The translations under genes were made by a program, and so were the position numbers. The notes below the pieces were generated by a model. It was not told the origin of the DNA. It searched no databases and saw nothing but the letters and a program-made list of their open reading frames with translations. A DNA stretch of 21,488 nucleotides from a virus, in IMG/VR virus record IMGVR_UViG_3300008113_000511, positions 1 through 21,488 of that record; one strand, given 5' to 3'. Of the stretch, positions 16,815 to 21,488 are shown piece after piece (position 1 is the stretch's first letter; each line of letters begins with the position of its first letter).

Positions 16815-18396
16815 GAGCATTGCTTGGTGCCATGGCTGGACCAGATGGCAATTTATTAATTTCGTCTGGAGTAAATCTTGGATTAGCGCCTGATACGTGA
16901 TCTGCAATTGCAGCAGCAATAAGTTGTGGATTGCCACCGCCCCAAGTACGAGTATTTGCTAGATCGATATGTGTGAACTTTGTATTACTATTTGGGTAAT
17001 GACCAATACCGCCAACACCTTCTCTGCTTGCAAGCTTAACAAGGAATGCTCTTTCTTCTGCAGTTAAATTTGCGCCAGAAATATCAAGAGCCATACCTCT
17101 CATATGAAAGCTATTCTTTGCAACACCTTTTGTACTCTTTGCGAGTTCAGCATTCTTTTCAGGTGATCGATAAGCGCTATTAATAGTAAGAGGTTTACCG
17201 ATTGCTCTCGCAATTCGGAATGCGATTACATAAAGCATTGGATGATGGTTAATAACATAAGTCCATCCACCGCGGCCTGACTGTTGATCCGCGACGGGAG
17301 TAGCAGCGTGCGTAATCGTAACATCTCCAATACTCACACTTCCGCTTGTAGAATTGAATAGCTGAGTGAGGAATGTGCGTTCATCGTTGCTTATCACTGG
17401 ATCACGAAGCTTACCATTTCTTTGCGCAGCTTCCTCAGTAACAAGTCGAGGAGTTTCAGGCGCCATTCTTGGCAAACCGGCTTCAACTGACTTTGCTGTT
17501 CGCTCGTTTGACATCTGCTTAATACCGTACTCAGCTAAAGCAAAGTTGTTAAACATACTCTTCAAAGAATCGAGTGGTGATTGCATAAATGATGTAATAC
17601 TATCTGAAAGTTGGCAAATTATCATTAAAAGATGAGCCAGCGCCTCAGGAGTTAATTCTTCGAATTGACCAGCAACCTTTGCAATGATTTCTTCAATTTT
17701 ATCTTTAATTGATTGAATACTTAAATCCGATAAGAATTGTTTTACTCTTTCAACTCTCTTCATGAATCTACCAAAAGCTGCTTGTATCTGAAAAGCATAA
17801 GCTTTAATTTGGTCGACAAAATTATTGATCATTGAAAGTATTCTATCTTTCAACTCATCAACCATTTCTTGAAGCATTAACTTCCAAGCATTTAATCTTG
17901 CGATTATGCCCGCAAGAGAAAAGTTTTTCAGTTCATTGATAAGCTTAGCACCAGCAGACAAAAAGCCAATAATTTGGGCCAGCTTATTTACAAGGCCAGC
18001 ACAACTATTTCCTGTCGCTCTTTTCGCAAAATTCGGATCAAGATAATACTCCATGATATCAAACACGGTTATTACTTGTGGAGAAGGAAGTGGAAGTAAA
18101 CTAATTTGATAGATATCGTTGTCAGTGTATCCGGCAAATTCTACAAATTCAGCAAAATCTCTCGGAGTTAATGGCTCCACTAATTGTCGAGCAGTAATAA
18201 TCGGGTATGTTGTTGGGAGTTTCGCTATTAAATTATTTAATGAAGACGCCATTAGCGAAACGTTATGACGAGCTAATGCATCGCCGTCGTACGATATGCG
18301 TTGATCGACGCTTAATACTCGCTGAAGTGCTTGCTCAGGAGTAAGTATACGCGGAGAAAATTTTGAACCGATAGAATCAAATGTATTACAAGACAT
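16810..18396 (-). CDS. Baseplate-associated protein with C-terminal M15 peptidase domain
   Basis: This 528-residue protein has two parts. Residues 1-330 are mostly helical. A long amphipathic stretch at about 135-300 (e.g. LQEMVDELKDRILSMI, IKDKIEEIIAKVAGQF) probably forms coiled coils or a helical bundle, and I recognise no family there. Residues 340-490 look like a zinc D-Ala-D-Ala peptidase of the M15 group: SAYRSPEKN at 407-415, then NSFHMRGMALDIS with His431 and Asp438, and FTHIDL with His476 as the third likely zinc ligand. Such domains cut peptide stems of peptidoglycan. The gene sits between the spike and gp25, so the product is probably virion-borne and near the hub, where T4 places gp26/gp28/gp29-type proteins. 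The start has an AGGAAG ribosome site. The stop overlaps a late-promoter-like sequence for gp25. The C-terminus is Pro/Ala-rich. The enzyme domain is well supported; its position in the particle is inferred. Confidence 0.8.
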   Translation of the reverse strand: MSCNTFDSIGSKFSPRILTPEQALQRVLSVDQRISYDGDALARHNVSLMASSLNNLIAKLPTTYPIITARQLVEPLTPRDFAEFVEFAGYTDNDIYQISLLPLPSPQVITVFDIMEYYLDPNFAKRATGNSCAGLVNKLAQIIGFLSAGAKLINELKNFSLAGIIARLNAWKLMLQEMVDELKDRILSMINNFVDQIKAYAFQIQAAFGRFMKRVERVKQFLSDLSIQSIKDKIEEIIAKVAGQFEELTPEALAHLLMIICQLSDSITSFMQSPLDSLKSMFNNFALAEYGIKQMSNERTAKSVEAGLPRMAPETPRLVTEEAAQRNGKLRDPVISNDERTFLTQLFNSTSGSVSIGDVTITHAATPVADQQSGRGGWTYVINHHPMLYVIAFRIARAIGKPLTINSAYRSPEKNAELAKSTKGVAKNSFHMRGMALDISGANLTAEERAFLVKLASREGVGGIGHYPNSNTKFTHIDLANTRTWGGGNPQLIAAAIADHVSGANPRFTPDEINKLPSGPAMAPSNAQ

Positions 18397-18407
18397 TTAT
18401 TCTTCCT

Positions 18408-19370
18408 TTAATTTGAGTCGTCAACATCGGTGGCAGATATACCACCTGCCGAATACGTAACAGGTTGTTGTGAATCAACAACGTATGCAGGAGGTGCTCC
18501 AAGAGCTGTTTTATTTGCAGGTTTTGCTTCTGCAGCTGAAACAGACTTTCCTGGTGAGTTGAGGTCGATGGTCGAGCCAACTACAACGATAGGCGATCCT
18601 CCTCCACTAAGCCCAAGTCCCTTGCCTTGAATATTCATTTCTTCTGAGCTTAAGATATCAGCGCTCTTACTTGTGACGCTAAGTGATTCACCGCTCTTAA
18701 CGTGCATCTCAGTAAGACTTTCAATCGAAAGCTTTCCTTCAGCGTAAAGATCGATTGTGTCTACCTTTGCAGTCAATGCAATTCTTGATGTTGCTAGATC
18801 AATACCATTTCCAGAATTCAGATTAATCGCCCCACCTGCTAGGAGGTTGATGTCTTGTCCAGAGATCAGATCTATGCTTGACGCACTATTGATTACAGTC
18901 TTACCACCAGATACGCCAATTGTATATCCAGCTTTATACATGCCTTCTTTCGCACCGTCAAACACTTCGATTGAGTTATCGTCTGAAGTGAGTACGATGT
19001 CACCAGCAGAACTAATCGTGATTGATCCGTCTTGTGCGATGGTGATACGGCTTCCAGATTGGTGAATGATGTTAATAAATTCTGCATTCGAGCCACCACC
19101 AATCTCGACATAGCTGCCGCCATATCTTGCTTGCCACACAGTACTTTGAGTGGAGCCGGAGAATGGCACTCCAGGTTCACTCCAGGTGTTTCCAGAAGGC
19201 ATGACAACATCCTTCTTAGCCATACCAACGGCATTTAAATACGGCGTTCTCTCAAGGCCCTCTCCGTTCATTTGAGCAGGTAGTGATGTGCGGCCATAAT
19301 TATTAATGACTTCACTTACACCTGGTTGTACGGCCGGATTTGCATCTTCTGCTATGTTATACGTTGCCAT
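18408..19370 (-). CDS. Spike beta-helix (needle) protein, gp5 C-terminal-like
   Basis: This 320-residue protein corresponds to the C-terminal part of T4 gp5, the triple-stranded beta-helix that forms the needle. Residues 62-120 carry the usual lead-in (NTWSEPG, SYVEIGG, IIHQSGSRITIAQDGSITI). Residues 105-270 are a run of short beta-repeats alternating polar and hydrophobic residues with G/S/N turns (INSASSIDLISG, DINLLAGGAINLNSG, KLSIESLTEMHVKSG). Residues 275-320 are a low-complexity tail that may interact with a tip protein or a neighbour. In T4 the same region is part of gp5 and is released by cleavage; here it is a free gene with its own ATG and a GGAG ribosome site 7 bases upstream. The next gene starts 11 bases after its stop. 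The beta-helix assignment is confident. How it attaches to the lysozyme protein is inferred from T4. Confidence 0.83.
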   Translation of the reverse strand: MATYNIAEDANPAVQPGVSEVINNYGRTSLPAQMNGEGLERTPYLNAVGMAKKDVVMPSGNTWSEPGVPFSGSTQSTVWQARYGGSYVEIGGGSNAEFINIIHQSGSRITIAQDGSITISSAGDIVLTSDDNSIEVFDGAKEGMYKAGYTIGVSGGKTVINSASSIDLISGQDINLLAGGAINLNSGNGIDLATSRIALTAKVDTIDLYAEGKLSIESLTEMHVKSGESLSVTSKSADILSSEEMNIQGKGLGLSGGGSPIVVVGSTIDLNSPGKSVSAAEAKPANKTALGAPPAYVVDSQQPVTYSAGGISATDVDDSN

Positions 19371-19382
19371 AATATATCTCCG

Positions 19383-20177
19383 TTATTGTTGGCCAGAGCC
19401 GCTCGAGCATTGCGCAATTTGTGCTTCATATGATGAAACCAATGCAGCGTTGCCTCCGCCATTGATGTATTGTTCTTGAATGTCTTCTCTTGGGTTTTCA
19501 AAATACCGAGTGAAGTAATTTGCTGCTTCGGTCGCACTCGTAAACGATCTGTTAGCAAACTTAACGCCTTCAGGATCACTATTGATCGCGTACCGGACTT
19601 GTCCGGTTGGATTTGTCTGCCAATCGGGAACCGCCGCAATAAATGCTTCTTTGCGTGATGGGAATGTGTATTGGAACAATCCAACACCGCCTCCTCCGCC
19701 AACCTCCAGTACACCTGGGTTGAATCCCGATTCTCTATGAATATTTACAAGCGCGCCGATTGCGTGATTATGGCTCAGACCACTATTTCTTAGATCCGCA
19801 TACGCTGCGCATGGATCGTATGTAGTATTTGTTACTGGGGTCGTGTCAAAGTCTTGAGTCACACCGGTTACGTCTCTTGGAAGAGAAGTGTACAGACCGC
19901 CACTAATCGATCCAATCACAAATGGATGCTGAGCATCTCTTCCATCCATAAAGAATCCAAAAACAAGTGTACCTCTTTCTGGCCAGTTAAACATTCTATT
20001 GAAGTTGCCATTGACTACATACGCCCATGGCAAGTCGTCGGTTGTTACTGTATCAAGAGAAGTATCTGTAGGGTGATAACCAAAGCATCTTACTTTCAGC
20101 CGACCGTCTCCAGCAGCTTCTACCTGTTCAACTATTCCGATGAACCAATGTGGATTAAAACCTCTTTCACTTATCAT
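19383..20177 (-). CDS. Central spike protein, gp5-like: OB-fold plus tail lysozyme domain
   Basis: This 264-residue protein matches the front two-thirds of T4 gp5, the membrane-puncturing spike bound to the hub. Residues 10-95 look like the gp5/VgrG OB-fold (GIVEQVE, GRLKVRCFGYHP, LPWAYVV, GTLVFGFFMDG, PFVIGSISGG). Residues 120-240 look like a transglycosylase-like phage tail lysozyme domain. The segment IHRESGFNP has the likely catalytic Glu at position 149, VGLFQYT follows at 165-171, and NYFTRYFENP at 220-229 fits the helical end of such domains. The lysozyme is not of the T4 gp5 (phage T4 lysozyme) type, so the domain appears to have been exchanged. No beta-helix follows in this frame; that part is the next gene, 12 bases downstream. 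The start codon overlaps the hub stop and lacks a strong ribosome site, suggesting coupling. The last 15 residues are Ser/Gly/Gln-rich. Confidence 0.85.
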   Translation of the reverse strand: MISERGFNPHWFIGIVEQVEAAGDGRLKVRCFGYHPTDTSLDTVTTDDLPWAYVVNGNFNRMFNWPERGTLVFGFFMDGRDAQHPFVIGSISGGLYTSLPRDVTGVTQDFDTTPVTNTTYDPCAAYADLRNSGLSHNHAIGALVNIHRESGFNPGVLEVGGGGGVGLFQYTFPSRKEAFIAAVPDWQTNPTGQVRYAINSDPEGVKFANRSFTSATEAANYFTRYFENPREDIQEQYINGGGNAALVSSYEAQIAQCSSGSGQQ

Positions 20178-21488
20178 GATAACTTAATACCGCCTCGTGT
20201 TAATTTAAGTTGCTGCTTAAAAACATTACCATCAAATACAGAGTTAACTGATTCGACTAAATACATACCATTGAGACGCTCTTCTTCCTCGGTCGTCTTT
20301 TGATATGCGTGCTTATATAATGTGATGTTGATGTAAGATCCAGCGAAAATGTCGTTTCTTCCGTACACCGTTACATTCAGTGTATTCATATTGTGGTTAT
20401 AGAAATGTGCAAGCTTTTTTGTGTATAGATCTGAGTAATGCGGATCTGGCCGTATTCCTTCACCGCCTGGGACACCGGGGCCGGACCAATCTCTAAAAAC
20501 GTGATATTCCTTTTCGCGGGACATCTTTTCGCGAATAAACAGTTTATCATGAATAGGATTTAAATCGGGATCGTGATTTTCTTCTTCGGTATAATCATAC
20601 GATTTTGAATCAATATTCATTGTAAGCAAGTTGAATTCATAAACTATTCTGCGATATCCACCTTGTGCAATCGTATCGATTGTATTCACACGTGTGCCAA
20701 AATTAACATCAAGTATTTCAGTCATTGCAGAATATTGTGAATCAGCACTAATTGACCCAGCATAATTGCGTTTGTAATCAATTACTGGTCTTTGAATTAA
20801 ACTATTATCAGTTCCAGATGTAATCGCCCTTTGTTGCATAAATTCGTTTGTAGCAAAAAAGAACGCATCTCTTGCTTCAAAGAATCTAAACGTTTGAGAA
20901 GGAGTCATTCCGTTATTAAGAGGATTCTCATCTGAATATGCGTTTCTCACGAACATATTCATTGCTTCCTCTGGGCTATATTTTGGAATAACAAGTTTTT
21001 GGCGATTGGTTGTTTTTTCAGCAATCAAAAACTTGAGCTTTTTGCCAAATAGTTCTTGAACTGGTCGTTGATAATACTCATCAAAAGCGTCAGTTGCGTA
21101 ATCACTAATAAGCTGTGTACCAGCAATTGATTCGGTGTAAGCTCTTTGGAGATATGCATTTTCTGACAGAAACTTATAAGGAGAAGTAAAGTTTAGAGTA
21201 TATTGAACAAAGCTTGGATTCTTTTCATCGCCATAAGATACGTTATCCACTGCATACACAAAATAGTATTCGGTTCTTTCATTATCAAACCAGTCTGCAT
21301 ATGTTACTTTAATAAACTCTTGGCCCCGAATAGGAAATTCGTTGAGAATATCGTATGATTCGAATATAGTTGCACTGCCACGAATTGCACCGTTGTTCAT
21401 GGACTCGAGGATATTAAAACTTCCAACAAGACCAAGCATATTGCGCTCAACATTCAACGATTTGTTGAGAAGCGTAAACTCACGCAGT
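20174..21488 (-). CDS. Baseplate hub protein, gp27-like (5' end outside window)
   Basis: The reading frame is open to the right edge, so the start lies outside the window. About 437 residues are visible. Hub proteins of this type form the trimeric ring at the base of the tail tube and carry the central spike. The C-terminal part reads VTVYGRNDIFAGSYINI, then NGMYLVESVNSVF, and ends KLTRGG. A glycine-rich strand followed by an LVESV-type strand and a basic end is typical of tail hub proteins of the gp27/gpD group. The stop overlaps the start of the spike gene as ATGA, the neighbour expected for a hub. The N-terminal part (NGAIRGSATIFES, then FPIRGQEF) fits the first hub beta-domain. The gp27 assignment rests on gene order and general pattern, since gp27 sequences diverge strongly. 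An internal TTG at 21457 could be miscalled as the start, but the frame continues upstream of it. Confidence 0.72.
   Translation of the reverse strand, partial: LREFTLLNKSLNVERNMLGLVGSFNILESMNNGAIRGSATIFESYDILNEFPIRGQEFIKVTYADWFDNERTEYYFVYAVDNVSYGDEKNPSFVQYTLNFTSPYKFLSENAYLQRAYTESIAGTQLISDYATDAFDEYYQRPVQELFGKKLKFLIAEKTTNRQKLVIPKYSPEEAMNMFVRNAYSDENPLNNGMTPSQTFRFFEARDAFFFATNEFMQQRAITSGTDNSLIQRPVIDYKRNYAGSISADSQYSAMTEILDVNFGTRVNTIDTIAQGGYRRIVYEFNLLTMNIDSKSYDYTEEENHDPDLNPIHDKLFIREKMSREKEYHVFRDWSGPGVPGGEGIRPDPHYSDLYTKKLAHFYNHNMNTLNVTVYGRNDIFAGSYINITLYKHAYQKTTEEEERLNGMYLVESVNSVFDGNVFKQQLKLTRGGIKLS

Noticed and set aside
19854-20303. Plus-strand open frame across the hub/spike junction
   Set aside because: Lies fully antisense to two recognised genes. 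The protein is Cys/Ser-rich without a motif.

Overview
The window is part of the baseplate and tail-fibre region of a T4-like myovirus, and every gene lies on the minus strand. The gene content (gp27-, gp5-, gp25-, gp6-, gp7- and gp8-like proteins, a giant DUF4815-type protein, repeat-rich fibres) and the moderate-to-low GC resemble T4-like phages of marine bacteria such as cyanophages and pelagiphages. This assignment rests on family resemblance only. The host cannot be named from the sequence.

Layout in transcription order, from high to low coordinates. A hub protein enters from the right edge (21488-20174). It is followed by the central spike, which is split into two genes: an OB-fold plus lysozyme-like protein (20177-19383) and a beta-helix needle (19370-18408). 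Next is a 528-residue protein with a long helical region and a C-terminal M15-type peptidase domain (18396-16810). Then come the wedge genes: gp25 (16787-16380), gp6 (16380-14590), a large gp7-like protein (14590-11165), a fibre-like gene inserted between gp7 and gp8 (11165-9912), and an enlarged gp8 (9902-7821). The left third holds the 1819-residue DUF4815-type protein (7805-2346), a 71-residue helical protein (2346-2131), and a repeat-bearing tail-fibre gene that runs off the left edge (2131-1).

The genes are packed with almost no spacers. Several stop and start codons overlap as TAATG or ATGA, so this looks like one co-transcribed, translationally coupled assembly module. The hub and spike form the centre of the baseplate, gp25/gp6/gp7/gp8 form the wedges around it, and the fibres and the giant protein probably decorate its periphery. 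Two proteins (gp5-like and the M15 protein) carry predicted cell-wall-cleaving domains, suggesting that both glycan strands and peptide stems are attacked during penetration. Short AATAAATA sequences upstream of gp25 and gp6 resemble the T4 late promoter element.

The most unusual points are: the last fibre gene is spread over three reading frames, with two same-direction frame breaks within about 500 bases; it has an exact-period 261-base triplicated module; the T4 gp5 polypeptide is encoded by two genes; and a second wall-cleaving domain sits beside the spike. No tRNA, CRISPR, insertion sequence or clear terminator was seen, and there is no gene-free stretch longer than 300 bases.
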